Assembly: GCF_036067295.1 (NCBI RefSeq) | Contig: NZ_CP107954.1 | Coordinates: 3,224,001-3,288,000 of the forward strand | Direction of reading: 5' to 3' | From: Kribbella sp. NBC_00382 | GTDB lineage: Bacteria > Actinomycetota > Actinomycetes > Propionibacteriales > Kribbellaceae | Length of the DNA: 64,000 nt | Shown: positions 20,001 through 29,285 of the stretch, piece after piece | Numbering within the stretch: position 1 is the first letter of the stretch | Layout: each line of letters opens with the position of its first letter | Notes under the pieces: generated by a model | What the model was told of the DNA's origin: nothing | The model's database searches: none | Seen by the model: the letters and a program-made list of their open reading frames with translations, nothing else | Translations under genes and position numbers: made by a program

Positions 20001-20131
20001 AGGCACACCTGGCCCGGATCGACGGCAAGTGGTTCGTCGCCCAGTTCGACCGGACCACCGGTGACCTGGTGACGGCCTTCGTACCCAACAACAAACAGGT
20101 GTCCGCGATGCTGCGACTATTGGGCAAGTGA
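11057..20131 (+). CDS. Giant secreted RHS/YD-repeat polymorphic toxin with Hint domain
   Basis: The product has 3024 residues from the GTG at 11057 (GGGGG site 6 bases upstream; a TTG at 11051 is possible). Order: signal peptide (1-30); three repeats of about 115 residues (about 53, 174, 295); fibronectin III (411-495); IPT/TIG-like segments (about 540-710); about seven PPC-like beta-sandwich repeats (712-1470); Pro/Glu linker; carboxypeptidase-regulatory-like domain (1513-1560); DUF6531-like entry (GDPVDLGTGRF); RHS/YD repeats (1930-2705) closing with the core motif RFLSEDPAGF. A Hint autoprotease follows (Cys2787 in CSFTGETLVLMADG, block NHPFW, end LLVHN at 2922). The last 102 residues are a toxin tip, possibly a BECR-fold RNase (VFPWSSGSTLTQAH, GDLVTAFVPN). 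The RHS shell normally encapsulates the tip and Hint releases it. The stop overlaps the candidate immunity gene. Confidence 0.93.
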   Translation: MLRRSIAMLVSASLLTSSLVVPEATARPVAAEVPASPAQALAAPELQPAAGQFVPVAPASVINGVAVAAAGVSTVTVAGANGIPAAAQVSAVAVQVTAIGTTAAGYVQAYAAGTTRPTDSTNNFVTGRNTASYDVVPVSASGQISVYSSAASKVWVRLRGYFTSSSAVTAGSTFVPLPATTVINNVALAANGTTNYTFAGTNGIPAAADVAAVAVEVTSAAPTAAGVLKAYPTGEAAPADAAVNYPVTQAQTNYETVRLSAAGQVTFSASGATKLTVRLRGYYSKPTATAAAASYVPVAPATVVNNVALAAAGTTTATLAGANGVPAAATVAAVDANVVASAPTAAGFLTGYAAGTTRPTDASVYYANATNTAAHDTLKISSAGQTTFYASGATKLLLRLRGYYRKATAPLAPTGITAASADGRATVGWTVPKDGGAAITGYTVTANPGNLKTTVGATDTATITGLTNGTPYTFAVQAINAAGTSTASAASKPVVPMGGEVLYAHDAAGRVKAVFTSDGAGVAYTYDAVGNITATQALPANQLSVAQAGPATAVVGDSYEIYGTGFGLDPEQVSATIGGATAPISSLRRNHLVVTVPAGATTGQALVKVAGATVTAGSVTLLSAPQVTSVSPAIVDRGATLTVSGSNFAPATTANTVSVNGTKVQVLSATATTLTVRAPGFGVAGKLMVRTRAGTVTSAGQVTVPPSPFLAVDVAASVHLTPDAPATITMATSNQLALFSIDGTAGQRLGFQVDETISGCYEAHIWAPDRTAAYAEETICGKDYLELPRPAVNGTYLVELDPRNPETGTFTVVARQSADLTAPLTIDGPVASLTTTVAPAHATFTFTGTKGQLVFTTLTAPSNLASGAVLWGPHGQKLVTTNSYYGSTSGFLSSVLLPEDGVYTVDVDPYNFEFGTYTAQVNLVPAPISATTTLDGAAARLTITKPGQTGSVAFTGTQGQLVHVDLATQLTSTATGKVDLRGPDGSFLFRDQTWTYFMDYLADRYVLPQTGEYLLLVEPAGAQTGTIDVAVNTIPADAVVATTVDAAAVAVSNSKPGQLARMTFPATAGQRVMITCVAITGHEYDVSYQLLNPAGTKVETGNCASSDKGILFDTRALTAGTWTVLADPNRALLLTSTLRAVSVAADPVVNSTLGSSPVVNLLPGQNGTVVFPVTAGQRIYVGCTLSVPDQQYDISFELLRPDGTKADTGSCYTSFKGELFDTVTAAAGGNWTVRMDPKLNANAGATIGLYAVPADAAVAATIGGAAVTFDTVVGQNATVSFTATAGQRVLIGCSLVDWAAKQYDVSFKLLRPDGTTEKTTSCYESSGGMLVDTLALSQAGTWQLFVDPDYMVTARTTVRLYSVPADVAKTTTVGGAGVSVTTVVGQSGTITFTGTASQKIKATVSSSSYPACGGYLRLRNSAGTNLTLTCLTAASYLTYTLPSAGTYTLFVDPADLSAGTATIAVANNPTAAAANLEDRRDFPRAKPAAAPARAVKTDEEEEPPPPVYPRKRDASLTGRILRTDGKPLGNVTVRVVDRAVKTKADGSFVLTRLPQGTYLFVMDGRTASTRRTKYGYFDVQVNLRKGANKLFYQPYLPILDTANEISIAGPTTEPIVIKTPKVKGLEVHIPAGVTITDADGKKVTKVGITPIPVDRTPIPMPKGVQVPVYFTVQPAGGELHGGVAKIYYPNYLDQKPGTRANFWNHEKYAEGWEVYGIGTVTADGTQVRPDEDTAIENFDGAMINVSGWLEGLTKGILEALGSAGDPVDLGTGRFTYKQTDLTLGGFVPIEAERAYTSGDGRARPFGMGTIGTYDTFLTSKKQWQEADLNLIDGSQVHFARTSPGTSFTDAAFEARGTTGQFAGATMAWNGRGWDLRLRDGTVLIYGDEAPLQGIRDRFGHTVTIRRIAKNVYGSQIGAIVSITSSEGFWLTYDYDTAGQVLAIHDNAGRTVSYTYDTGLLKTVTDVNGGVTTYGWDAAKRLTTITDAKDQLFLTNTYDTNNRVIQQKLADGGLYKFDYVLDSTGKKVVKTTVTDPAGAKRVVEYDAAGYLVKDTSASGTANEQGYSLERDPASHLPTKTTDTDGRSMVSTYNADQQATSTTVTLGTEQQQETATYNGPEGAMDSSTDALGNTTRYTFDAKGNVQTATDGENRKTTYEWNDEGLMTKQTPDGAGSTTYEYLDGMTSEVTDPLGRKTTYGVDSAGRVQETIGPDGGVSTVQYDAANQVLSTKDPLGAITTYKYDKNGNLESLKDARGGTSGWSYDQMDRVHELTDQVGKKTTYTYNALGRPETITDRRGLTTEYRYDELQREVFTGYGRTGSPGAYQYQSSLVSAYDDKGRLESVTDSTAGAGAVAYTYDGKDRVATETTPQGTITREWDDTGRLKTLKVPGLPDTGYEYDKSDRLTKVTRGAVVASYGYDSTGRLKTQTLPGGVVRTSSYDLAGGLTGLTFTSGAQVLGDLTYHYDAAGQLDRTGGSWARADLPSPVGSAVFDPANRLTSLDGVTRTYDPEGNLTDDGTSTYAWNARGEMTSTTGAVGASQMRYDPLGRRVGATVGSETWNLRYDGDNVLVEDGPGTADATYLSGLSSDSAAARVDGLDGTGSASALLTDRQGSVVARTAPGTGTVAAEYTYDLYGKARSSLAGDANPVRYTGRESGPGTPAGLQFNRARWYEPGTGRFLSEDPAGFDGAGPNLYSYVDGDPVDATDPSGAVPQIVAACAGGAIINTVAGALLGRKHSAGDYLRGLAKGCVDGVLMFGVGKFLSVGLRSVRPFARYLDEAAETAAKACSFTGETLVLMADGSKKPISQVEVGDEVLATDPETGEQGPHKVTQVFEHSDQVIDLEVAGDVVTTTANHPFWDATDQRFEPAAELDRGDQVQSADGRRFTIGGLKTAGARQATAYNLSVEGIHTYHVGPDELLVHNACVIPRITPRGLQHSFGRHAEQWFGREVGASKMGEWSALIQRASQSGKVFPWSSGSTLTQAHLARIDGKWFVAQFDRTTGDLVTAFVPNNKQVSAMLRLLGK

Positions 20132-20874
20132 GCAAGGACGCGCTCTATCCGGAACCACCGCACCTGACGATCGCAGTGTGGTCGCCCGAGGACGAGGAGT
20201 CGGTCTTCGGGCGAGCCTGCGACGTCGTGGTGGCTGCGGGCTGTGTATCGGCCGGGGTAGTCGAGTCGGCGCCTCGCGGGCAGCAGTACGCGATGCTGCA
20301 GGACCTGGACGACCGGTCGATCGCACAGCTCGGCGCGGACGCCTTCGAGACGGCCGTGCACGGCCTTGACCCGGTCCGGCGGCCGCTCAGGGCGGGTTAT
20401 CGGATCAAGGGCTGGGGCACGGTCGTCGTGGAGCACCTCTTCGGTACGGAGGGTGAGACCCACCCGGTGGCGGTGTCACTGGCTGCTGACCGGCTCGGGC
20501 TGCCGGACTCCACCTGGAAGGCCAGCGACCGGAAGGCGGCTCGCCGGCTCGCGGAGTGGGCGACTGGCGTACTACGGGAGCTCACGGTCAGTACTGGAGC
20601 CGCGTACGGCGCGATCGGGGTGGAGGAGACGCTGCCCACTCCGAGCGCGTTGCGGGCGGGTGCCCCGGTCGGGAGCGTCGTGTTCGTCGGGTCGGCGCTG
20701 CCGGACGGCGTACAGGACCGGTTCAGGGCGGCTCTGCCGGGGGTGGAGTGGCCGGGCGGAGTGTTCTTTCCGGGCTGGCACCCGTTCGCCGAGTCGCCGG
20801 GCGCGGTCGACCAGAAGAAGCTGACGGGCGCCTCGGTCGCGCTCGGAGGGGCGCTTTCCGGGTCCGCCGAGTGA
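20128..20874 (+). CDS. Probable immunity protein for the RHS toxin
   Basis: This 248-residue protein has no signal peptide, no transmembrane segment and no domain that I recognise. It starts with a GTG that overlaps the RHS toxin stop (GTGA), so it is translated in tight coupling with the toxin, the standard position of a cognate immunity gene. It is mildly acidic, with aromatic-rich stretches (IKGWGTVVVEHLFGTEGE, VEWPGGVFFPGWHPF), compatible with a soluble inhibitor of a cytoplasmic toxin. The function rests on position only. It ends 63 bases before glgX, with which it could share a transcript. Confidence 0.65.
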   Translation: MSKDALYPEPPHLTIAVWSPEDEESVFGRACDVVVAAGCVSAGVVESAPRGQQYAMLQDLDDRSIAQLGADAFETAVHGLDPVRRPLRAGYRIKGWGTVVVEHLFGTEGETHPVAVSLAADRLGLPDSTWKASDRKAARRLAEWATGVLRELTVSTGAAYGAIGVEETLPTPSALRAGAPVGSVVFVGSALPDGVQDRFRAALPGVEWPGGVFFPGWHPFAESPGAVDQKKLTGASVALGGALSGSAE

Positions 20875-20937
20875 ATTCACGGTACGGAAACGCACCACGG
20901 CTCCGCAGTTGGGGCTAGGGGTGGGTACCGTCATCGG

Positions 20938-23051
<2,114 letters not shown>

Positions 23052-23055
<4 letters not shown>

Positions 23056-25457
23056 CGGCGGTCCCGCAGGCAACCTACCGAGTACAGATTCATGCGGACT
23101 TCGGCTTCGATGCTGCTGCCGAGGTGGTCTCGTACCTGCACAGCCTCGGGATCTCGCATCTGTACCTGTCCCCGATCCTGCAGGCCGCACCCGGCTCCAT
23201 GCACGGGTACGACGTGGTGGACCACAGCAGGTTGTCCGAGCCAGCCGGTGGACGACCGGCCTTCGACCGGCTCGCCGCCCGCCTGGCTGACCATCGCATG
23301 GGGGCCATCGCGGACGTAGTACCGAACCACGTGGCTGTGCCGACTCCTGCCCGGCTCAACAAGGCTCTGTGGTCGGTACTACGGGATGGCCCGGGCTCGC
23401 CGTATGCCGAGTGGTTCGACGTCGACTGGGGGTCGGGCAACCAGCCGCTGTTGATGGCAGTGCTCGGCCACCGGATCGGCAAGGTGCTCGCCGACGGCGA
23501 GTTGGCGGTAGAGGGCGAAGTACTCCGGTACTACGAGCACGAGTACCCACTGCGCCCCGGGACGGAGAACCTGCCGATCGCCGAGCTGGTGACCGAGCAG
23601 TGGTACCGGCTGGCGCATTGGAAGGTCGCTGACGAGGAGCTGAACTACCGGCGCTTCTTCGACGTCGACACCCTGGCTGCTGTCCGAGTGGAGAACCAGG
23701 AGGTCTTCGAGGCGACCCACGAGCTGCTGTTCTCCTTGCTGCACGAGGGGAAGCTCAACGGCTTCCGTATCGACCACCCGGACGGCCTGGCCGACCCGCG
23801 TGGCTACCTGCGTCGCCTAGCCGAGCGCACGGGCGGTGCTTGGGTAGTAGTGGAGAAGATCCTCGAGGGCTCTGAAGAGCTACCTGGCGACTGGCCTTGC
23901 GCAGGCACTACCGGGTACGACGCACTACTGCGGGTCGGTGGGCTCTTCGTCGACCCGGCCGGGGCAGCGCCGCTCTCTGCCTTCCACTCGGAGCTCACTG
24001 GCGAGCCTGCTGACTTCGCTCAGGTAGTGGAGCAGGCCAAGCGTGAGGTGGTGCAGCACGGCCAGTACGCCGAGGTGCACCGACTCGTGGAACTACTGGC
24101 TCGCATCTGCCAGGACGACGTGCGTCTGCGCGACCACACCCGCCGTGCGTTCCACGAGGTGGTTGTCGAGCTACTGGTGAACTTCGACCGGTACCGGGCT
24201 TACGTAGTACCGGGTGAGCAGCCTGATCCGACTGCTGTGCATGCGCTGGAGCATGTGACCGAGTTGGCTCGGCGCAACCTGGATGAGGACCAGCAGGAGA
24301 CGCTGGAGCTTGTGCGGGACCTGCTGCTCGGGCGTGAGGCCGGTACTGCGAGTCGCATCGACGAGCACGCGCGGCACGAGCTGATCGTGCGGTTCCAGCA
24401 GACATGTGGGCCGGTGATGGCCAAGGGGATCGAGGACACCGCCTTCTACCGGTGGTTCCGGCTGACCTCGCTGAACGAGGTCGGTGGGGATCCCTCGCAT
24501 TTCGGGGTGTCGCCTGAGGAGTTCCATGCGTTCGCTGCCCGGCTGAACGATCGCTGGCCGCGCACGATGACGACGCTGTCCACACATGACACCAAGCGGT
24601 CCGAGGATGTCCGGGCGCGGTTGGGGGTGCTCTCCGAGCAGCCGGCGGCCTGGACGGAGGCGGTGCGGTCATGGCGGACGTTGTCGGAGCCGTATCGCGA
24701 TTCGGGGCTGGACGGGAGTACGGAGTACCTGGTCTGGCAGACGCTGTTCGGTACCTGGGCTGATGGGCCTATTGCTGAGGAACGCTTGCAGGCTTACGTG
24801 TTGAAGGCCGTGCGGGAGGCCAAGCGGCATACGAGCTGGACGTCGTCGGACGCGGAGTACGAGGCTCAGGTCGCTGCCTTCATCACTGGTGTGTTGGGGG
24901 ACTCTCAGGTGCTGGAGGCTGTCGGGCACTTTGCTGCTGGGCAGGCCGAGTACGTACGGGCGGCGACGCTCGGGCAGAAGCTGGTGCAGCTGACCATGCC
25001 GGGGGTGCCTGACGTGTACCAGGGCACGGAGTTCGTCGACCTCTCCCTGGTCGACCCGGACAACCGGCGGCCGGTGGACTACTCGGAGCGGATCGCTGGG
25101 CTGGCCCGGCTGGACGCTGGTGCTCGGCCGCATGGGCTGGCCGAGGAGAAATTGCTGGTGACGGCCAAGGCGCTGCGGCTGCGGCGGCAGAACCCGGAGG
25201 CCTTCGCTGGCAGCTACAAGCCGCTGCCGACGTCTAGTGGGCATGCGGTCGCGTTCCGCCGCGGTGACTCCGTGGTGACGATCGCTACCCGGCTGCCGGT
25301 GGCTCTGCATCGGCTTGGCGGGTGGGGCGACAGCACGGTCGTACTGCCCGAGGGTGATTGGCAGGACGTGTTGACTGGGCGCTCCGTGGGTAGTGGAGCG
25401 GCTCGAATCCATGAGTTGCTGGAGGAATTGCCGGTAGCGCTACTAGCTAGGAGCTGA
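23052..25457 (+). CDS. treY: Maltooligosyl trehalose synthase TreY
   Basis: This 801-residue GH13 enzyme converts the reducing-end glucose pair of maltodextrin to an alpha,alpha-1,1-linked maltooligosyl trehalose in the cytoplasm. The N-terminal family signature TYRVQIHADFGFDAAAEVV is at residues 8-26. Catalytic residues are Asp241 (GFRIDHPDGLADP), Glu268 (VVVEKILEGSEELP) and Asp513 (LSTHDTKRSEDVRARL). Length is normal for TreY (about 700-800). It overlaps glgX by 4 bases and is directly followed by treZ. Its last two thirds use more T- and A-ending codons than glgX. Confidence 0.96.
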
Positions 25458-27179
25458 ATGCATACCTTCACCGTCTGGGCTCCTGCTGCTTCTACTGTCT
25501 CCCTGGTCCTCTCCGACAGTTGGTTGGAGATGAAGGCCGATCAGGGTGGGTGGTGGTCAGTAGAGGTGGCTTCGGCTGGACACGGGACCTCGTATGCCTT
25601 CTCTGTCGACGGTAGTGAGCCGATGCCTGATCCGCGGAGCGCTTGGCAGCCTTCAGGCGTGCATGGTGCCAGCCAGGTCTTCGACTCGGAGCTGTTTGGC
25701 TGGAGTGACGAGGGCTGGGCCGGGCGGGACGTACGGGGTGCTGTGTTCTATGAGCTGCACCTGGGGACGTTTACGCCCGAGGGGACGCTCGAGGCTGCTG
25801 CTGGGCACCTGGATTACCTTGTGGCGTTGGGGGTTGAGGTTGTCTCGCTGATGCCGGTCGCTGCGTTCCCTGGGCGGCATGGGTGGGGCTATGACGGGGT
25901 CGACCTGTATGCGGTGCATGAGCCGTATGGCGGGCCTGCTGAGTTGCAGCGGTTCGTGGATCGATGCCATGCGGTCGGGCTGGCGGTGTGTCTCGACGTC
26001 GTCTACAACCACCTCGGGCCTAGCGGTAATTACCTTGGGTCCTTCGGGCCTTACTTCACGTCTATGCACACGACGCCGTGGGGTCCGGCCGTCAATCTCG
26101 ATGATGACGGTAGCGCCGAGGTGCGTCGGTGGATCGTCGACAATGCACTGCGGTGGTACCGGGATTTCCATATCGACGCGCTGCGGCTGGACGCAGTTCA
26201 TGCGCTTGTTGATGACAGTCCTCAGCATTTGCTGGCGCAGTTGTCTGTGGAGACTGCTGAGCTGTCGATGGAGTTGGGGCGGCCGCTGGGGTTGGTGGCC
26301 GAGTCGGATCTCAACGATCCGCGGATGGTCGAGCCGGTGGCTGATGGTGGGCTGGGGATGACGGCGCAGTGGAGCGATGACTTCCACCATGCGTTGCATG
26401 TGTTGCTGACCGGGGAGAAGGCTGGGTACTACGAGGACTTCGCCGCGCCGGGAGCTTTTGAGAAGACGCTGACACAGGTGTTCTTCCACGACGGGTCGTA
26501 CTCGACCTTCCGCGGCAAGGACTGGGGACGGCCGGTGGATCGGGAGCGGCGTCGCGGGTGGGAGTTCCTCGCGTACACGTCGAACCACGACCAGGTCGGC
26601 AACCGCGCGCTCGGCGATCGGCCGGCGCTGACGCCGGGGCAGTTGGCGATCGGGGCCGCCCTGGTGCTCACCTCGCCGTACACGCCGATGCTCTTCATGG
26701 GCGAGGAATGGGGCGCATCGACGCCTTGGCGGTACTTCACCGATCACACCGAACCCGAGCTGGCCGAGGCAGTGCGGGTCGGGCGGCGGCGGGAGTTCGC
26801 GTCGTACGGGTGGGATGCGGAGGAGATCCCGGATCCGCAGGATCCGGAGACCTGGCGGAGCTCGGTGCTCGACTGGACCGAGGTCGACGCTGCGCCGCAT
26901 GCGGAGTTGCTGAGCTGGTACCGGGATCTGCTGGCGTTGCGGGCTCGGAGCGAGGACCTGCGCGATGGCCGGCTGTCGTCGGTGGAGGTTTCGTACGGCG
27001 ACTCGTGGCTGGTCGTGCGACGCGGTGCTCTGCGGGTCGTGGTGAACCTGTCGCCGGATGAGGCGGTCGTCGCGCTGGACGGCGTACCGGCGTACGAGGT
27101 GATGTCATTCGGGAGTGTTTCGGTGGTCACGGACGGTGTTCAGCTGGCAGGTGAGAGCGTTGCCATCTTTGCAAGCTGA
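25458..27179 (+). CDS. treZ: Malto-oligosyltrehalose trehalohydrolase TreZ
   Basis: This 573-residue GH13 enzyme hydrolyses the alpha-1,4 bond next to the trehalose end of maltooligosyl trehalose, releasing free trehalose. It has an N-terminal CBM48-like domain (TFTVWAPAASTVSLVL), the HLGTFTPEGTLEAAAGHLDYL segment typical of TreZ, and catalytic residues Asp245 (LRLDAVHAL), Glu282 (VAESDLNDPR) and Asp378 (TSNHDQVGNRA). The ATG follows the treY stop immediately, with a GGAG site in the end of treY. The first 900 bases are less G/C-biased at third positions than the rest, as in the end of treY. Confidence 0.96.
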   Translation: MHTFTVWAPAASTVSLVLSDSWLEMKADQGGWWSVEVASAGHGTSYAFSVDGSEPMPDPRSAWQPSGVHGASQVFDSELFGWSDEGWAGRDVRGAVFYELHLGTFTPEGTLEAAAGHLDYLVALGVEVVSLMPVAAFPGRHGWGYDGVDLYAVHEPYGGPAELQRFVDRCHAVGLAVCLDVVYNHLGPSGNYLGSFGPYFTSMHTTPWGPAVNLDDDGSAEVRRWIVDNALRWYRDFHIDALRLDAVHALVDDSPQHLLAQLSVETAELSMELGRPLGLVAESDLNDPRMVEPVADGGLGMTAQWSDDFHHALHVLLTGEKAGYYEDFAAPGAFEKTLTQVFFHDGSYSTFRGKDWGRPVDRERRRGWEFLAYTSNHDQVGNRALGDRPALTPGQLAIGAALVLTSPYTPMLFMGEEWGASTPWRYFTDHTEPELAEAVRVGRRREFASYGWDAEEIPDPQDPETWRSSVLDWTEVDAAPHAELLSWYRDLLALRARSEDLRDGRLSSVEVSYGDSWLVVRRGALRVVVNLSPDEAVVALDGVPAYEVMSFGSVSVVTDGVQLAGESVAIFAS

Positions 27180-27373
27180 AAGATTTTTGCGTGAAGAAAG
27201 TGTTTGCGAAATGTGCTCGTAACGCCTTTGCTCGTTGGAAAGTCTGGACATAGCTGAGAATTTGTCCGTATTCCGTGGGTAGTTCAAGAATCGCTTGTAT
27301 TCGGCTTCGTGGTGACGGACTGTAGAGGTGGCCAGCAGGAGCCGTTACCGGGGGGATGACCGGGAGGACACCT
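27180..27373 (+). promoter_or_regulatory. AT-richer leader between treZ and a small gene
   Basis: This 190-base gap is markedly richer in A/T than its surroundings (for example AGATTTTTGCGTGAAGAAAG right after the treZ stop). It contains no open frame that I would call a gene. It is the probable promoter and leader of the short gene starting at 27374. I cannot fix a -35/-10 pair with confidence. Confidence 0.35.
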
Positions 27374-27556
27374 ATGACTGTCGGAGGCGTTGACACCTAC
27401 TACGACTACGAAGAGAAGCAGTGGAAGAGCAGGAGACTAGGCGGCGGCCCGATCGCCCGCGGCCCGGTCTGCCCGGCACCACGCACCGTAGAACATCCGG
27501 CGACAGACCGCCGGCCCCGAGACCGCCACACCAAGGACGACAAGATCCACGCCTGA
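27374..27556 (+). CDS. Small hypothetical protein (60 residues)
   Basis: A strong GGGAGG ribosome site 7 bases before the ATG at 27374 supports translation. The peptide starts MTVGGVDTYYDYEEKQWKSR and continues with a basic, proline-rich tail (RGPVCPAPRTVEHP, DRRPRDRHTKDDKIHA). No domain, signal or membrane segment is seen. It lies just outside the type VII island, after an AT-rich leader, and ends before a strong convergent hairpin. It could be a secreted-system accessory peptide or a regulatory small protein; the sequence does not say which. Confidence 0.5.
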   Translation: MTVGGVDTYYDYEEKQWKSRRLGGGPIARGPVCPAPRTVEHPATDRRPRDRHTKDDKIHA

Positions 27557-27587
27557 CGGAACCCAGCGCCTGACCACCGGCGCTGCC

Positions 27588-27619
27588 GCACCGGTCGCAG
27601 CCCTCACCCCGACCGGTGC
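27588..27619. terminator. Bidirectional hairpin between convergent genes
   Basis: GCACCGGTCG (27588-27597) and CGACCGGTGC (27610-27619) form a perfect 10-bp stem with a 12-base loop between the small plus-strand gene and the minus-strand EccA-like gene. The convergent position makes a shared terminator likely. Confidence 0.6.
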
Positions 27620-27629
27620 AGCCGTCCGC

Positions 27630-29285
27630 CTAGCCGGCGGCGGTGTGGACGTCTTCTGAGGTCAGGTGGCGGAGTTCTTCGGTGGTGGGGAGGCGGCCTA
27701 GTTTGCGCAGGCGTTGGGATTGGGCCTTGCGGATGGACTCGACCAGGCGGCGGGCTTCTCGGGCGTTGCCGAAGTTGGGGGTGTCGGCGATGCGGTCGAA
27801 GTACGCGGTCAGGGGTGGGGTGGCGGTCGGATCGAGGTGGTAGTCGCCGCCTTCGACCATCCGGCTGGTGATCAGCAGGAGTTCGTCGGCCGAGTAGTTC
27901 TCGAACTCGATCGTCTTGGAGAACCGGGAGGCCAGGCCCGGGTTCGCGTCGAGGAAGTCGTTCATCTCGCCCGTATAGCCGGCCACGATGATGGCGATCT
28001 CGTCGCGGTGGTCCTCCATCAGCTTGACCAGCGCGTCGATCGCCTCCTGCCCGAAGTCCCCGCCGGTACCTGCCGAGCGCGACAACGTGTAGGCCTCGTC
28101 GATGAAGAGCACGCCACCCAAGGACTTCTCGAACACCTGAGCCGTCTTCTCGGCCGTATGACCGATGTACTGCCCGACGAGATCCCGTCGCGAGACCTCG
28201 GTGAAGCTGCCATGCGGCAAGACACCCAATGCCTTCAGGAGCTTGCCGTACAACCGCGCGACCGTCGTTTTCCCGGTACCAGGCGCGCCCGCGAAGATCA
28301 GGTGATGGCTCACCCCGCCGATGCTCAACCCCGCCGTACGCCGCCACTCGTTGACCTGGATCTCGTCGACGAGCGCATGGACCTCCGACTTCACGCCCGG
28401 CAGACCGACCATCTCGTCGAGGTCGCTGAGCAGATCGTCCAACGGTCCACCCACCTCGGCCGGCCGGGCCGACGCGCGTTCGATCACCTCGACCGTCGCG
28501 CCGTCGGCGATCGCCAGGGCCGGCTGGCCGGTGTTGTCGGTACGGCAGCCTTCGACGGTCCCGCCGCATCCCGGTGAGAAGGTGAACGCCGGCCCCCGGG
28601 TGTCATGGATGCTCAGCCGTCGCGCGATCGGCGTACTGCCGTGCGCGACGCCAACCCCTTCTGCGCCGGTGGACGAGATCTCGGTGTCCGTGAGTTCCGG
28701 CCGGCTGTACTGGTAGACGTAGACCCCGCGCCCGCCGCAGACCGAGATCGTGCAGCCGCGGATCAGCGGATCGGAGCCCAAGGCAACGACTATCCCGTCG
28801 CCGGAGATCTCGGTGACCACGGTGTCGAGGATCCGCCCGCTCGCGCCTTCGACCACGATGCCCGTCTCAGCGCCACTGATGGTGCAGCGGTCGACGGTGA
28901 ACGCGCTGCTCGCGTGCACGGAGATCGCCGGCCGGGTCCGCGACCGGACCGTGCACTGCTCGACGGTCAGTACGGTCCGGTCGACCGACACGGCTATCCC
29001 GTCACCAGCCCGTACGTCCAGCCCGCGCAGCGTCAATTCGCCATCGACGGCCCGCAACGTCGGCCAGTCAGCACCATCACCGTCCAGTACTACGGTCGCG
29101 CCCGCCTCGGCCTGCAACGTGATCGACCGGCCATTGAGCTCGAGCGTCTCGGCGTACGTACCGGCCGCGATCGCGACAGCAGCCCCATCGGGCGCCTCCA
29201 GCAGCGCGGCGCCGATCGTCGGATACGCCCCGGGCCGGTCCGCTGCGACAGTGAGCACCCGGCCTGCGTGCAACGGAGTAGGCAT
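27630..29285 (-). CDS. EccA-like AAA+ ATPase with N-terminal right-handed beta-helix
   Basis: The product has 551 residues. Residues about 15-265 are a pectate-lyase-like right-handed parallel beta-helix with repeated short turns (TLRGLDVRAGDGIAVSV, FTVDRCTISGAETGIVVEG). Residues about 295-551 are a CbxX/CfqX-type AAA+ module with Walker A GAPGTGKTT (about 332-340), Walker B VLFIDEAYTL (about 392-401), a sensor IIVAGYTGEMNDFL and an arginine-finger-like GLASRF. This ATPase module is that of EccA, the cytosolic type VII ATPase, but EccA carries a TPR-type N-terminus. The beta-helix here replaces it, presumably for substrate recognition. Last gene of a coupled SARP-eccE-LuxR-eccA-like operon; it shares one base with the LuxR stop. 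Confidence 0.88.
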   Translation of the reverse strand: MPTPLHAGRVLTVAADRPGAYPTIGAALLEAPDGAAVAIAAGTYAETLELNGRSITLQAEAGATVVLDGDGADWPTLRAVDGELTLRGLDVRAGDGIAVSVDRTVLTVEQCTVRSRTRPAISVHASSAFTVDRCTISGAETGIVVEGASGRILDTVVTEISGDGIVVALGSDPLIRGCTISVCGGRGVYVYQYSRPELTDTEISSTGAEGVGVAHGSTPIARRLSIHDTRGPAFTFSPGCGGTVEGCRTDNTGQPALAIADGATVEVIERASARPAEVGGPLDDLLSDLDEMVGLPGVKSEVHALVDEIQVNEWRRTAGLSIGGVSHHLIFAGAPGTGKTTVARLYGKLLKALGVLPHGSFTEVSRRDLVGQYIGHTAEKTAQVFEKSLGGVLFIDEAYTLSRSAGTGGDFGQEAIDALVKLMEDHRDEIAIIVAGYTGEMNDFLDANPGLASRFSKTIEFENYSADELLLITSRMVEGGDYHLDPTATPPLTAYFDRIADTPNFGNAREARRLVESIRKAQSQRLRKLGRLPTTEELRHLTSEDVHTAAG

